From assembly GCF_003326795.1 (NCBI RefSeq), contig NZ_JPWI01000015.1, forward strand, positions 1-64,000: a DNA stretch of 64,000 bases, read 5' to 3'. Position 1 is the first letter of the stretch. Every line of letters starts with the position of its first letter. The stretch is from Thalassospira profundimaris. Lineage in GTDB: Bacteria; Pseudomonadota; Alphaproteobacteria; Rhodospirillales; Thalassospiraceae. The notes beneath the pieces are model-generated. The model was not told where the DNA came from. It worked only from the letters and a program-made list of their open reading frames with translations, and did no database searches. The position numbers and the translations under genes were made by a program. Below are positions 16,276-31,200 of the stretch, one piece after another.

Positions 16276-19200
16276 TTAGATGCCTCGTCCCTTACGCTTG
16301 ACCGGTTTGGTCGTGCGGTCGGGACGCTGAACAGTTTTCTGTTTCTGGTCCATGCCTTCTGCCAATCGCTGGTCCGCAGTTTTGCGGGCTCTGTTGATGA
16401 TCTCGGTTTGCAGAAGGTCCATTCCTTTTGACAGCTGGCCCTTCTTTGCAGGATCTGCTGTCAGGCTTTCTGCCTGAGCTGTTTTCAGACTTGCTGATGC
16501 AAGGGTATTCAGCGGCAAGCGGGCAAGCTGTTCGCTTAAGCCTTTAGTGTCAGTTCCGGCTACAACAGACGGAACTTTCTCGACATAGGACTTGCGCATC
16601 TCATCGCCGACGCCAGAGCCGAGATACCCCGTTTCGATGTTGGCATAACCCTGTCCTGTCGAACGAGCCCTTGCTTCAACCACGCTGAGTTTCACCTGAT
16701 CGGGAACGGGCAGTTTCTGTTCTATCGCTTTATCGACCATTGCCCCATGTGCTGCCTGAACCAGTTCACGGGCAGAGACTTTCGCACCAAGCGGTGCCGC
16801 TGTTTTGAAAATGGTTTCCTCCGAACCCTTGCGTTTCAGGGATAGGGTTTCAACTCCATTTTCTTCATGGCGCTCGACGGCATAATGCTTCTTGAAGACC
16901 TGCCCAAACTGACGTGAAGTGAGTTTCCAGGGCATTTCACGAGAATCATCAGCCCATATTTTGCGCCGTTCGCCACGGCGAGCCATGTATGTTGCAGCCG
17001 CAACACCGGCACCAATCGTACCAGCGGTCACAGCTCCACTTGCAACCGCTGACAGACCAGCAGTGCCACCGATTGTTGCAACTGCTGCTGTAACTTTCGG
17101 ACCAAGAGTGTTTTGCATTACGTCAATTGCCGGCTGGGCAATTGATTTTACACCCTGCATCCAGCTGTCCATCGTGCCGGCAACCTGAGCCTTCAGCCCA
17201 GGCAGCGTCTGATCGACTACACTTGTTTTCAGTTCAGATAAACCGGGAGCAAAACTGACATCTGGCGGGGTGATATTCCGAACAGCTTCGCCTGCAGATG
17301 CCGCAAAATCGCTTATCGTGTGCATGTCTGTGTAGAATTGCGATTTGACATGACTAAAGAATTCATCCGCGGAGGAAGAATTTGCCAGTTTTTCCGGAAA
17401 TGCAGTGAGCGCAGAATAAAACTGGTCAAATTTTTCCGAAATCAGTTCTTTTGCCAGTGCCGCGGTCGGGCCTGCATTCACAATCATGCTTTCAAAGAAT
17501 TGTTGCGTGTCAGCAGACAGACTTTGCCACAATTCCTGAGCAGATTCGGTGAAGCTGTTATTCTGAACAATCTCGCGCCACTGACCATCATCCATTCGTT
17601 CGAACATGGCTTCGATTTCACCTGCATTATCTGGTGAAATCGGAGCATTCGGAACGGTTTGAACAGCTGCTTCGGCTGCCTGGATCTGGGTGGAAGCAGC
17701 GGCAGCACCACCGATGCCGGCAGAAAACAGGGCAGATCGACCAACTTTTCGAACGACATTTGGCCCAAGCTCGGCCTCAGACTCTGCTGTATCGATATAT
17801 GCAACATTCTGACGCCGAATTTTCTCGTTGAACTGCCGTTCACGCCAATCCGCGTAACGATGCATGCGTTCTTCAGTTACTCCGAAACGCTTTGAAAGTG
17901 TCTCGGCCTGGGGAGAATGCTTGTCTACATAATAAAGTCGGTAGTCGGACCGTTCATCGAACCGCGCGCCTTGAAGGCGCGCCATTTGAACTTCGCTTTC
18001 ACCGATCGGATAAATATAGAGGCGATCTTCTTCCGGAATTTGACGGGCTATGACCTGGAATTCCGAGAGTGTCTGGGCAATTCCGGCTTCCTGATGGCTC
18101 CGGTGTTCAAGCCACTTTTCCCGTGCTTCAATCGTCCCGTAATTTTCGAGCAGATACCCGGCTTCAGGATGATCAAGAGTGACATAATATGCGCCGCTCA
18201 CTGCGTCGAAATGCAATCCGCGTTCGTCAGAACCGACGATTTGTCGTTCGACGAGCTTATCCATATCGCCCGGAACTACAAACAAGGGCCGGGCATTTGC
18301 ATCAATGATATTGGCAGAACCACGTGTCGCCATCGGGATTGTCGTTTCCTGTCCTGCTAGCTCGATCATGTCAAGAGTGCCACCGTTATTACCAATAAAC
18401 GCATTATGTTGCAAATATTGTGGAGACTTTGACAGAATAAGTCCAACGTCATCTTGCAACATAATGTCTTTTATATTGGATGCCAGTGGAGACTTTGTAG
18501 ATGTACGCTCTAACAAGTTGTTTTGCAAGATTTCAGCCTTCTCCGTCTTATAGCGGATGACCCGTGGTTGTTCCATGCGGCGACGGATAGAGGGCTGTGG
18601 TCGAACGCCTGCCGGAGATCGCCGCGCAAGGGCCGGACTACCTTGCTCGGATCGCCGCGCGATATAGGGATCGCTCGATCCGATATCTATCGGAGTCAGT
18701 TTCTGATGGCGCGCCAAATCCAGAGCAATTGTATTCATGCGCGTCGCAGGAATGGACGAAATGTTCTGCTCATCACTGATTCTGTGATATCCGGCCCGTG
18801 TCGCTGCTCTTGTGATTTCCATATCATCAAGGTGCTGAGCCATCATCTGATAGACTGTTTCCATTGGAATCATGTCGGATTTAAGACGACGACCATACAT
18901 CATGATCGCGTCACCAAGGGCTGGCAGATTTGCCGCCTCTGCGAGTTCTTTGGCCATCTCGACAGTCAGATCAGACGACATTTCCAGGACTTTTGCGCGC
19001 CGGGCAACTTCACCAGTGCGCGTCTGTCGGAACACATCCTGCCAGGAACGGAAACCATTGCCCTGAAGAATATTATTCATCCGTTCAAAAAGATTCCGCA
19101 AGGGACCGAGACGTTGGCCATCACCTGTTCCAAGTGCCCATTGCGCAAATGCTTCAGCCGCTCTTTCTTCGCCACCGAAGCCACTCATGATCACCCGTTG

Positions 19201-22200
19201 CTCTTCGGGGGTCAGAAGCGGCACAAGCGAATGATAAAGCTCATGCAATCCGGTTAAGCGTGGATCACCTTTGCTGATATCGGTTGATATCGGCATGGCA
19301 TCAGTATGACGGAAATAAAGCCCTAGCACCGGTTGCCGATCCGGATTTCCTTCAATGGTACCATCGGCAAAAAGGCGATCCACAAAGCGAAGATCCACAT
19401 CCGGATTGATTTCTCCTACCAGTTCCGTCAGCTCCTCCTTGATCCTTGCAAGTTGGGGTTCGAATGCTGCATCAAGCTGGTTGAGATAGAATGCCGCATA
19501 GTCGGAAATCTGATCAGACATTTCGGGCGCCCAACGCCCGTATAATGACCCGCGCGGCCCTGTTGCGGAGACAAAATCGCGAATGGTGGCATAAACCCAT
19601 TTCCCGTTGTCGCCTGGATAAAGAACATAACCCGGGGAAATGGGGTGAACTTCATCGGTATAGCGATTAATACGGCCTGCCAGCGTACCATTCAGCAGGC
19701 CGATTTCCCGAAGATATGAGGATCGTTTGTCCCCTGTACTTTCCTCGCTATCAAAAGCTCGGGTAATTTCATCAAGAACATGTTTGAGCTCTTCCCGACT
19801 TTGCGGTGTAGCCTGATAAGCAAGTTTTAAACCGTCAAAACCGAACCGATTGGGAACGAACTTGCTCTCCGGGGTCGTGGTCATTGAATGGTCAAACCGG
19901 TTCATCCCGGTGTTTTGCAAGGAGGATGTTGCAGTTTCAGCCAAATTCGAACTTTTCTGATGTGTAAGCGCTATCGTATTGACGGGAATGACGGATTCCG
20001 GATCAAACGCGTGTCCGACTTCATACCCATACTCATCAAGCATGAGTGCACCATCAAATCCAAGTTTGCGCAGCTCACTGAATATGCTTCGGCGCAGGTC
20101 GAGAGGATCTCCGCCGATGCCTTGTTCAGCAAGTCGGTTTTCCCACCAGCTGACCACTCGGCCATCGGCAAGGATGTCGCGCAATTGCTCAGGTGTTTCA
20201 ATTCCATAACTCTCTTTAAGGTTTTCCACCATTTTCAAGAGGTTCGCGCGCCAACCATAACCGTTTAGTTCTGTGCTCGTAAGTTTTGCCATGTTCTTGA
20301 CACGGACATGAACCTCGATCTGACTGTGACCAGCAGCAACAGGATCGTTGTAATAGGCAATGCCATCAATCATTGGCCGCCCGACAAAAGCTCCCGATGG
20401 ACTGACTGGGGCATACATTTTCCTGGTGAGATCAAAGCCGCGTCTTGCCGCGGCATCTTTCTCAACAGCAGGGTAGTCCGGTTGCTGACGGGTCGCTGCA
20501 TGACTTTCTGCCAAATATTCTCCGTCCTGTTGCTTGAGAACAACAAGATCGATGGAGCGATTGCGCAATTGCTCAATCGCACGCTCCAGCATTTTGTTGT
20601 TCATTGTGCCAGAGACGCGAACCCGCGACATATCATCAAGGAACTTTCCGAGCTGATTACGAACAGGCTCAAAGTGCCGCGCGACCAGACGGGCATCCCC
20701 ATCAAACAGTACATATTTGTCACCATTCTGAACGAGGAAGACAGGAGCAGGGTTATTTGTCTTCTGTTCGTCAAAGACCCGCACAAGTGCGGCCAAACCG
20801 CCCTCCTTATCATGGGGCGTTTGATCTTCGAGATCCTGTTCCGTTTGTGTTATCTTGCGTGCAGAGACGACGGCGTCTTTGTTCTCCCCACTAATGGCTG
20901 TCGAAATGTCGCTGTCGCGCACCACTTCTGTTTGGGGATCAAAGTTCTTCAGGCTGATATTGCCGTCAAGCCCGGCCGCCACAGAGACTTTCAGCCCGCG
21001 CAAGGTCATTTGCCTGGCTTGATAATCTATTTCTTCGCGATCAATGGCGATTGATCCGACGTTATGAACTTTCTCGAATTTGCTTGTCAGTTGCGGGTCT
21101 GCCTTTGCGATGGTCTCAACATTGGCGCCAAATGTCCGGAAGCCCTCACCATCTTCAACAAAGACAACACGATCCGGGTGACGCTTTGCCAACTCCGCAT
21201 GCCGATCGATAACTGATTGTGCAGAAATTTCTTCCTGCGCTTCGGTTTCTGCGGCACTGCCGACACGTGCCTGACGCCAGGTGGCTCTGCTAAGGCCCTC
21301 GGCAAGCATCAGGCGCTTGTTCAAGGATGCGAGTTTGGCAGTGACCTCCGGAATATCTGCTTCTTTGAAGGAAGTAATGTCCTGATCAGGCTCAAAATTG
21401 GTTTTGAGCAATGGCACGTCGTCTGAAAGTTGACGGGCCAGCAATCCGGCAATCACATAGCGATCGCCATCGATCAGGGCAGGAACTTCGCGGTTACGCG
21501 CTGCCAAATGGAGATCAGCGTAGCGATCTGCAATCGGCTTCTCCGTCCAGGTACTTGCGCGTTGGCGCGCGCGTTTGGTTTCGCGTTCTTGTCTGAGCTG
21601 GGGATCATCGATGTCCTCGATCGAAAGGGTTTCGATCTCGCGCTGGTTGCCAGAGAAGCTCTCAAGTGCAATCTTGCGATTATCATCAAGACGGGCAATG
21701 ACAACGCGATGTTGCCCAGCCAGCGTCGCGGCGATCTGCTCAACGTCCTGCGCGCTCACTTCGATCTCTGCAATATCGCCGATCTCGACAAGCGGGAGCG
21801 TTTCAATCATATCGAAGGCTCGCTTCGCATCCCGGTCAAATATCTGTGCTTTGTCATTCTCGATGAAAATGAGAAGCGCATCGTTACCGGCAAGACGGCG
21901 AACTTCTTCTGCTTGCATAAAAATGCTGGCCAGCCGTGCATCGGCCTCTGCGGCTGCTCGTCCTTCTGGACCTGTAAGAAGCAAACGCGGAGCCTCTAGA
22001 GCCGCAGCCTGTTGAGCGGCAGCCAAAGCTGGGCCGACCATCGTATCGGTCGCTCGACGGTAGATGCTTTTGCGCTCAATCGCATCCCACGCAACTGAGA
22101 CGTCCGACGTGTCGGCAAGAAGTGTCCTTTTTGTGCCGTTCGAATTGAACTGCACGAAATCGAGACCTTTGGCCCAGGCCAGTTCAGTTACGGCCGAGAT

Positions 22201-25200
22201 GACGGATTCATCGATATCCCCCCCGGGTAGGTTTGCAAGAGATACAGCAGCCAGTCCCGGTGTTTGTGCCAATTGTGCAAGAAAATCATGCGCTGTTGGG
22301 TTGTCGCTGGTGAGGTCGACCCCATTTCCCCGGCGCAAATAGACCGGTACTGCTTCGTCAAACAATCCGTCACTTTGAGCATCAGTACGACGCGTGAAGA
22401 GCTCGGGTTTGCTGTTCGCGTAAGCCTTTTCGAGTTCGGGATACTCCTTGTTTGGCACCGACAGCCAATGCACGTCGTTGACGTTATATCCGCGCTCCTG
22501 AAGGACGGCGAGATCGAAAGAATCTTTCTGCTCTGCTTTCCAGTCTTTCAGACGCTCGATCTCGGCTTCGCCGCGCTCCTGTTCCCAACGTGCCGTACGT
22601 TCGGCATGTTCAGCTTTTTCGCGACGGGCCATTTCGATTGAAGTCTCGAGTTGATCCCAAGCAAGTTCCACGTCACGGGAGTTGAAAATGACCAGTTCTT
22701 TCTGGTCATAATCGTAGGGTTCCCAGAGCTTTACACCATCGAATTTGTCAGATAGCCATGCCATCAATGCGTCTTTGAGATCACCGTTATAGTTCCCAGC
22801 TGCAACATAGTCTTGACGTCGGATGGCATCCTCAAATGCCGTATAATCCAACTCATTGACCTTCTCTGAGACAAATTCTGCGATGACCTTATCTTCATCT
22901 TCACCAGAATCGACCCTATCTCTGACCACCTCAAATTCATGTGCGATGTCGTAATAGGTTGTCGACAAGCCTAGCTTAAGCATGTCTTCATGCGTTTTGA
23001 AGAATTCTTCAGTGATCGCCCGAACGTCCGCTGCCCAGGGCTCGACTGTCAGGTCAGCAATCCGGCCAAGATGCGCACGTACAGGTGCTGCGTCTTCCAT
23101 GCCGATATCGAGAGCAAGATCGCGATCCGGATAGAGATAAAAACAGCCGGACGTCTGCGACATCTCTGCTGCCAAATCGATATCCGGATCTGCGGCGTCG
23201 TCGACAACCAACCAATAGATATCGGATTTGGAAAATTCAGGCGAAACACCCTGCTTCAGGTTGTGTTCAATATAGGCATCGCGGTCGATGCTGCGCGCAT
23301 CACTGTAGCCATCTTCAAGAACCTTGTTGGCATGAGCCCGTTCAGTGCGGCTCATTTGGTCTGGTGATATCAGGTTTTTGAAGTCATAACCTTTGGCCAT
23401 CTTCAGGGCTGCGGCAGCAGCACCTTGAGCGGTATACATGAAGCGATTGCCTGGCAACAAAGCCTGACCGCTTTCCTTATGCAGGACGACAAAGCGCAAT
23501 GAATCGCTATCAAACGAGCCTGGACGCAAACCCGGGCGCGGGAAGGGCACAACAGCCAGTCCTGGTGCATCCGGGTGGATGAAGCCGGGATATCGTACGG
23601 GACCGCTGGGCGAAAGCAATGGAACGTCGGCCGTTGTCCAACCTGCCGGTGCTGCGCCTCGGCGCATTGCCCAAGTGTCATATTGGTGATGTGCCGGGAA
23701 GCTTTTGACTTGATCATCATTGTAAATGGTCAAACCATTATCGCCAGTGCCGGTCGAGTAATAGACATTGTTAAACCGGTGCACAAAGCGACCTGCATCC
23801 GCTTCCAGATGAAGTGCGGATAGCAACTGATCCTCGCTGACATAATCGGGCACATCGAGAATACGATGAATGCGACTGCCATCGGGCTGCGGTCCCGGCG
23901 CACCGGCATGACGGACAGGGACCAGTCCGCCTTCTTCTTCCTCGCGCAATGCCACAGGCCGCCCGGATGAGAACTGCAAGGAACGGGCGAAGGGGGCTTG
24001 TGCCTCACCGCGGAGTTCCCACGGCATGACGAAGCGCCCTTCGCTTGCAAGAGCGCGTGCCTTTTCCTTGCTGACCCGCTTCTCGGTCATTTCCGGAACC
24101 GCAGCACCGGTAATTATCCGTGCTTCTGCCAGTTTGTCTGATGCCCGAAGATTGATCTTCTTGTCTTCCATCATGGCGAACAGGTTGGACAGTTGATCGG
24201 AAGAAATATTGGCGACCATTGAAGTGCCGCTTGAGACAAAGTCACCGGTCAGTTGGCGAATGTCGCGATCAAGCCAGTATTTTCCGCCACTTGAGCGTGC
24301 TCTGTTGGCGCGCAGCTCAATCTGATCCTTACGTTTGATAAGGGCTAGTGCGTTGTCTGTCGTAACCGTCACGCCACCTTCGTCAAGATATCTGCGGACG
24401 TGATCCAGTGTTGTCAGAGGGACCTGTGCGTGCGAGAGAACCTGTTTGAGCTCAGTGCCTCTTGGCAAAAGCAGCCCAGGCTGAACACTGCCATCAGCAG
24501 TCGTGAAGTAGAGCACCTGAGCATCACGGAATTGATCCGCTGCGGCCAACACGTTACCGGTGGCGATCAGGCGTTCCTCTCGATCAGCTCTGGCCGGGGC
24601 GTCGAATGCCTCCGGGATTGCAATGCTTCGAAGCTTGCCATCAACCATGTGGCTGGCTTGAGAGGCTTTCGTCAGCGTGTAGTCTCCCGCCAAGGCCTTT
24701 TCACCAGGCAGACACAGCTCATTTAAACGAAGTTCAATTTCCTTGGCCCCGTTCGCAACATAAAGCTGCACGGTCCATGCCGAGGGAGCCACCGGGTTGA
24801 CAGATTGGCCGCGCTTCTTCAAGCCACCGACAACCCCATACATATCCTTCCCATCGGGCGTGTTGATCAGAACCGTGCTGCCGATATGAAAGTTGTCAAT
24901 CAGCTTTTCAAAACGCTGGCGATCGCCATTCAGACGTTTCTCCACATTCTGCCTCCGGCGTGGAGATGCTCGATCTACAGAACGCGCAGCGTAACGCGAA
25001 AACTGTTCGCCAATGCGTTCTTTAAGGGCCGCGGCATGGGCGCGACCACTCTTCGCGGTTTCTGACAAGGCCGTGTCATCCGGCAACCCCAAAGAACGGT
25101 TCGTTTCGGCCAGGACACGGGCGAATGGATATGGTTTGTCATTGTTGCGCACATCCATTTTCTTGATGTGTACAGGGCCCCCAAATGGCGATTCCGCCCG

Positions 25201-28200
25201 GGTCGATTTGGTCAGTTGCACCTGACCGAGCTCGCGTGCATCGAGATCAAGAACGCGGGCTTCATCACGCAACAGTCCGAGCCGTTCTGCGCGTTCATGT
25301 TCAGCCTTGAATTCCGTCTCGAATTCATCAAACAGCTTTTCCTGAAGCTTGATTGGCAACATGATCATCCGACCGGTGACTTTTCGCGCAGCGCCGTCGA
25401 TCTCCAGACCACGTGCACCTGAGGCAAGTTTCAGGGGGAATCCGAAACGACGATGGATTGCCGGATTGTTCTCCATCACTGTTGCCGCAGCTCGATCACC
25501 AATTTCGTTCAGGAAGTCGACACCGCCTGACTGGAGCAGACTTGATTGATTGGCGGTCGTGTTTGCGTTCAATGACCGAAGTTTTTGCTCAAGTCGGGCA
25601 GCCTGGCGCTTGGCAGCCGGGATGTTCGTCAACAAATGCAGGTAACGTGGCAGGGTTACCTGACCTGTTCTGTTGACCCGACCTTTCATTTGGACATGTT
25701 TGGTGACATCAGGATGCGCCTGGGCAGTGATGTCCAGGCGGGGTCTTTGATCGGCAAATGTCGCGCTTGCATGCAGACTTGTGCCACTTGCAACGCTCTC
25801 GTTGCCCAGGACCGCGTCCAGCGATCCATTATTAAAGGCAGTTTCGGTCCGAACGTCTGCAGCTTTTGAGCGTTCGGCCGCAGATCGGCGATAGTAAACA
25901 GGGACATCGCCCGAATAATCGATACCTTCAGCGCGCCCGGTGAACTCACCGAACGTATAACCCGCTTTTTCGATGCGCGACTTGATGTGATCGATCGGAC
26001 TGACTGGCATACCAGTCCAGTCGGCCTTGGCGATCAAATCAACGACAGCGTCATAAAGGGCAATTCCCTTACTGCCAAGCTGTGCGTCTGAAAGATGGAT
26101 GCGCTCTTTTTCAGAGAAAGGCGTCCCGATCGTGACATCCCGCGAGCGATCAAGATATCGCTTGAGCACATCTCCAAAATTCGCATCTATGGCGTCACCG
26201 GGTTGCATCTCATAGGAGGCAGCGAATTCAGAGAGAAATGCCCCCATGGTGTTTGCAAGGGTAATGAATGGCTTCTCGCCGTTCTTAAGACCTTCGATAG
26301 CCTTATCCGCAACTGTATCGGCCATCAGCGACAGCTCGGCTTGTTGGGCGATATTATGTAGCAGAGAAGTGAAATTGACCGAATTAATCCCGATTTCACC
26401 GGTTGCACCATCTGGCAGAGCACTTTCGCCGGCCGCTTTTATCTGATTGCCGAGATCCCCTGCCAGCAGGTCTTGTTTGTAATTATCAAAGGCAGCAATT
26501 GCCTCAAGAATCTCAGCAAAGCGATCGAAACGGGCGTCATCGATATCAACCACTTCAAAATCGTATTTGATGCCGGTCATGGCGCGCTCAAGTCGCATAT
26601 ATTGCCCGGATTCAGACAGCATTGATGAAACCATTTGCTGCATGGGCAACCCATGCTGAGAGATGATGTTGCCAATTTCCTTGGGATCTCGCACCGCATG
26701 GCGAAGATCTGTCCGCCCATAGAGATCCATCGTATGGGGGGCCTTGGCCCAGGTGGCCGAACTATCGTAAACACCCTTGGCATCCCACATAAGTTCACGC
26801 GCAAACTCTGCCCGATTGGGCGGCCCAGGCTTCTTGAACAATTGATCTTGCCCGCCGCCATTATGACTTTCATCGCGCACCAGAAGGGCATTGCGGCTAA
26901 GGCGCTGTAACAGCATTCGACGCAGCGTTTCCTGACCTTGCACTGTCTGGGTCTGAGCCCAGGTCGTCATCACAAAATCATAGTCTTTCCCGAGATGACC
27001 CTGGTTCCGAATACGGATGAGTTCAGCGTCATGAACTGCTTTGTTTGGCGTTGAAAGCCTGCGTCCGTCCGGTAGGTCAAGTGCTTTCGCACCGGACAGC
27101 CCGTCATTTGTGATAAGCGGGCGCAAGTGTCCATAGCCAATGTCTGTAAGGTCGCGCATGATGGCGGGATAGAGGTTCGGGCGTTCAGTAATAAAAACAG
27201 GCGTCAGTCCATTCAAATGGGCATAGACAAGCATTGCAGCTGCAACACGCCCCTTCCCAATCCCCATAAGGTGACCGTTGATGAAGGACGCACCTGTTTC
27301 ATGCTGGTGAATCGCAAAGGCCGTGGCATCAATCTGTTCTGCCGACAGGGCGTTGTAGAGCTCCTCATGGTTCGCATAACCCAACTTTTCCTGCACAAAA
27401 TCATCGATATCACCAACGGCGCGGAGCAGTCGCTGCTTCGCCTTGTCAAAGCTGTCCACGAGGTTCGCTGGCATGAGCGTGTCGAGCGGTTTGCCTGCTG
27501 ATAGGGGATTATATTGAACAAGAGTATCGCTCATGCCGACAGCTCCATCAGAACCTCGTCCAGATCCAGCATTGTTTGGGCGTTGGGTATCTTCGTCTGC
27601 GGTGTTGTCGGCAGGTTCCACGTCAGGGGAGCCAGCCAGGCTTGAAATTCCAGAGAGTCCATCAGCTCTTCCGGCTCCGTTTCCGTCAGTTCCGGACGGA
27701 TTGCTTTTGCGATCATCTCTGTCGCTCCGGGAAGAACCGTTTCGATCGCGACCAGCTTCGCCAGAAGAGCTTTCAGATAAATCGCCCGGGTGACGCTTTT
27801 GGTCTCGATCGGCAGAATTACTGTCCCGAACAGAGGAAACTCTGTCGGAGAGAAGCTTTGCCATGCCTGAAAAGGAAGTGCGTCGATCCAGCTTGTTGCT
27901 GTCATTTTCGAATGCATTACAAATTTCCTTCAGCTGATCGATGGAGTGGATCACAGGTGGTGTCGTCAAAGTGGGAAGGGGCAAGTTGGACTTGCCTTTG
28001 CCATTGACCACAATAATGTCAACAGGCCAGGACGCCCCTTGCTGGCGATAAAGATCACCAGACAGGGTCACATGGTCGACGACATTGAACGTGTCATAGA
28101 GCTTCCAGTGGAAGCGTCGCAGGCCTGCCTCATCGTAGGCTTTTGCCCGTTCTTCCGAGTTAAATGCTCGAACAGAGGGCAGGATGAGGACAGCACGGCC

Positions 28201-31200
28201 ATCCGCGGGCAAGCTGGTTAAACCCTGCCATACAATTGCGTGATGGAGCCGGGACGTTGAAACGACCGGATCTCCGGAATAGCGAATGGGCGAAAGCCCG
28301 TTATGCGACATGTAGAGGACTTTACCCTGACCCTCAGAAAGCGCCCCAAATGGCGGGTTGGCAACCAGATGATCAATCTCTCTTGGCGGTTTGCCATTGG
28401 CCGCATCGAAGTTCCATTTATGCCGAGCCTGCAGGCCCCGAAGGCGGGTTGGATCGATTTCGTTCGCCACCCGATCTTCCGGGCGCTGCCCAATCAGTAA
28501 AGCGCCGTTACCTGCTGTCGGGTCATAGACTGTTTCACCGGGTTTTGCGCCGAGCAGGCGATTGACAAGGGCTGCGATCGTCAGCGGCGTTGAATAGGCC
28601 TGCAGCTCGACGGAACGTGATGTACGTTTGGCAAAGTTTGGTAATTGGCTCTGCAGGTCTGACATCTTGTCGATCAAATCTGCTGTCGATCCCGCGTGGT
28701 TTTCATAAATTTGACGGGCCGTGGCCACCATCGCTTGTTCCGCGATTTCTTCTACGGTTCGGGAAAGCGGGTCGGAAACCCTGATCTCGATACCGAGACA
28801 CTGGGCTGCCAGATCACGCAATTCACGCGCCGACTTGAAACGATATCCTTCGGCAATTTTTTCTTCGAACGCGTTTTTCAACAGATCAGCATTTTCAGGT
28901 GATATCGTGTCCTGGAAAACTGACTTGAAGGCAACAGGCCCGGCAATACGGGCATCTCTGTTCGAACCATTTGAACGCGCCTGGTCCAATCGTTCCTGCC
29001 GTCCGGCATCAATTGAGCTGAGAATGTGATTTTCAATTAACTCAAAGCAGGATCGCCGCGTGTCGTGGTTCTCAGGGGCATTTATCCAGCTCTGCGCATC
29101 TGCGCGTGTAACATTGAGTTCGGAGACCTTTTCCAGTTCCAGCACACAGCTTTTTGCCGCTTGTTCTGATGCAAATCGGTGACGCAGAGCGTTGCAGGAA
29201 AAACCGGTTGGCAGATGTGTAATGTGCCAGCCGGGCTTTGATGACAGGCTCCGCGAGATTGCGAATTTGCCATGAACCAATGCATCATCAAGTTTATTAA
29301 TGACAAACACGCCAGGGCGGACTTCCGGCCCGGACACAAAAATGTAATCACGTCTGGCAAAGTCCTCTTGAGGTCCGTCCGGGTTCAAGGGCCGCGAACT
29401 ATCGCGCAATGCAACGACATCTTTCCCTTGCGCATGCGCAATCGCCAGGACCTGAGCTTCAGCAAAAGTCGCAGCCTGAGTGACCTCTATGCCGTGAAGT
29501 TTGAGTTTGAAAGCTGAATCTGATGGACTGGTCCAAATCTGATATCCCAAACCAGAGTCATCAGCGATAGATCTCGGGGCCGCCTGGTGCAGTTCTTCAA
29601 AGGCCGCATCGCGCGCACGGCTTTCTGCCTCGATGAAGATACTGTTTTCGTAATGGTTCAGAAGTCGCGTTGTATCAATATCGCCGCTATAGAACCCTTT
29701 GGCTTCCAGTTCTTCTCTGACAATCGCACGTGCAGTCCCTTCTACATCCTCAGGGTCCGTAGCATGACCAAGAACTTCAAGACGTGCGATTGCTTGATCT
29801 TTGTATTCATGGGCAAGTGCTGCGATATAATTCTCATCAATAGAGAAATCCTGTTCATAGCGCGACAGGTACTCGGCTTTAACCTGGCGTGAATAGAACG
29901 GATAGAGTTCTTCGGAGCGCGCTGTGATGACGCCATCGTCGGGAAGATCTTCAGGCGCAACCGTCATTTCCGCATCCGGGTCAAAGAACGGTACAGTGTC
30001 ACCAGTTTTCCAACGTGGTGTTGTCAGAGCCTCATAGGTAATATCGGGTTCCCCGTAATGCTCGCAATAGGCATCGAAGCGGTTTTCATAGTCTGCAACA
30101 CGATCGAGCAAAGGTTGTGCCTGGCGCAGTGTTGTTGGATGTGACAGCTCAAGATTATCAAGGAAAGCACCGACTTTTGAGCCGAGTTCCTTATGGTAAT
30201 CGTCATAGAGTTTGTGTGGCGGCAAAGCCTCTCGCTCCGGGTGAGGTTCCGAAAAGCCAAATTTTTCGGCAGCATCAAATACAAGATTGGCATGCCACAG
30301 CAGGTCCTTGACATCCTGCAAGCGTGTATATTCCCCCGGTACACCGGGTGCAGGATCATTTGATGGGACAAATGTATGCTCCATCAAGTCCGGCCCTGCG
30401 CCCAATTTTTGCAGGGAACGCGACAGATCGTGATAGTTTTGGCCAGTTGAAAACTGGACTTCTGCTTCGTCGTCCAGCAGTCCGCCAAATTGATGCGACG
30501 CATCCTGGATCGCGGAACGTTTGTTCAGAATGTCCTCATAGCGCGCCTTAACATAGGCCGGGGTCATCATTGGTTTGCTGAATTGCTCAAGCGACAGTGT
30601 ATTTCCGTGTGAAACAACAGCAGGTATGCCTCGAAGGGACATGTTCAGATAGGCCATATCGCAGGCTGTGCGATCGATATCCGTCAAGTGGGCGCGGAGA
30701 TGTTTTTTGGGGTCAATATGCCGATTATTCAGGGCTTCTGCCTTGGCAATTGCCATCACGCCCGCGCCGCAGGCAGGATCGGTCATCGAGACGTAGCTTT
30801 TACCGTCAAGCAGATCTGCGCGCTGTTTGTTGGTCAGATCGCCCGTGGTGATCTCACTCATCAGTCTTGCGATGCTGTAGGGCGTGAATTCTTGACCGAG
30901 GGCGGAATTTGGCGCGATCTGCATATGGAGATTGCCAAGCACATCGTCGTCAATCTTGTTCGCGGCGTTTGTTACCTCGGCAAGGATCGCTGGATAGGCC
31001 TCTCGTATGTCCGCCAGACGGCGTTTCTGGCGGTAACGATCGACGACATCGAGATACTGGTTCTCGTTTTCACGCCAGGCATCTGAATTCTTGGGCATTG
31101 AGGCCCCGAGAAATGCGCAGCGCGAGAGAGTGAGGAAATCATCCCATTTCTGAGACATCTGCAATGAAGGATCGGCACTTTCCAGGTGGCCGAGGATGTT

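Noticed and set aside
18523-21054. Plus-strand ORFs of about 245 codons opposite the ART/zincin part
   Set aside because: They are shadows of the coding strand with no ribosome sites or family motifs.
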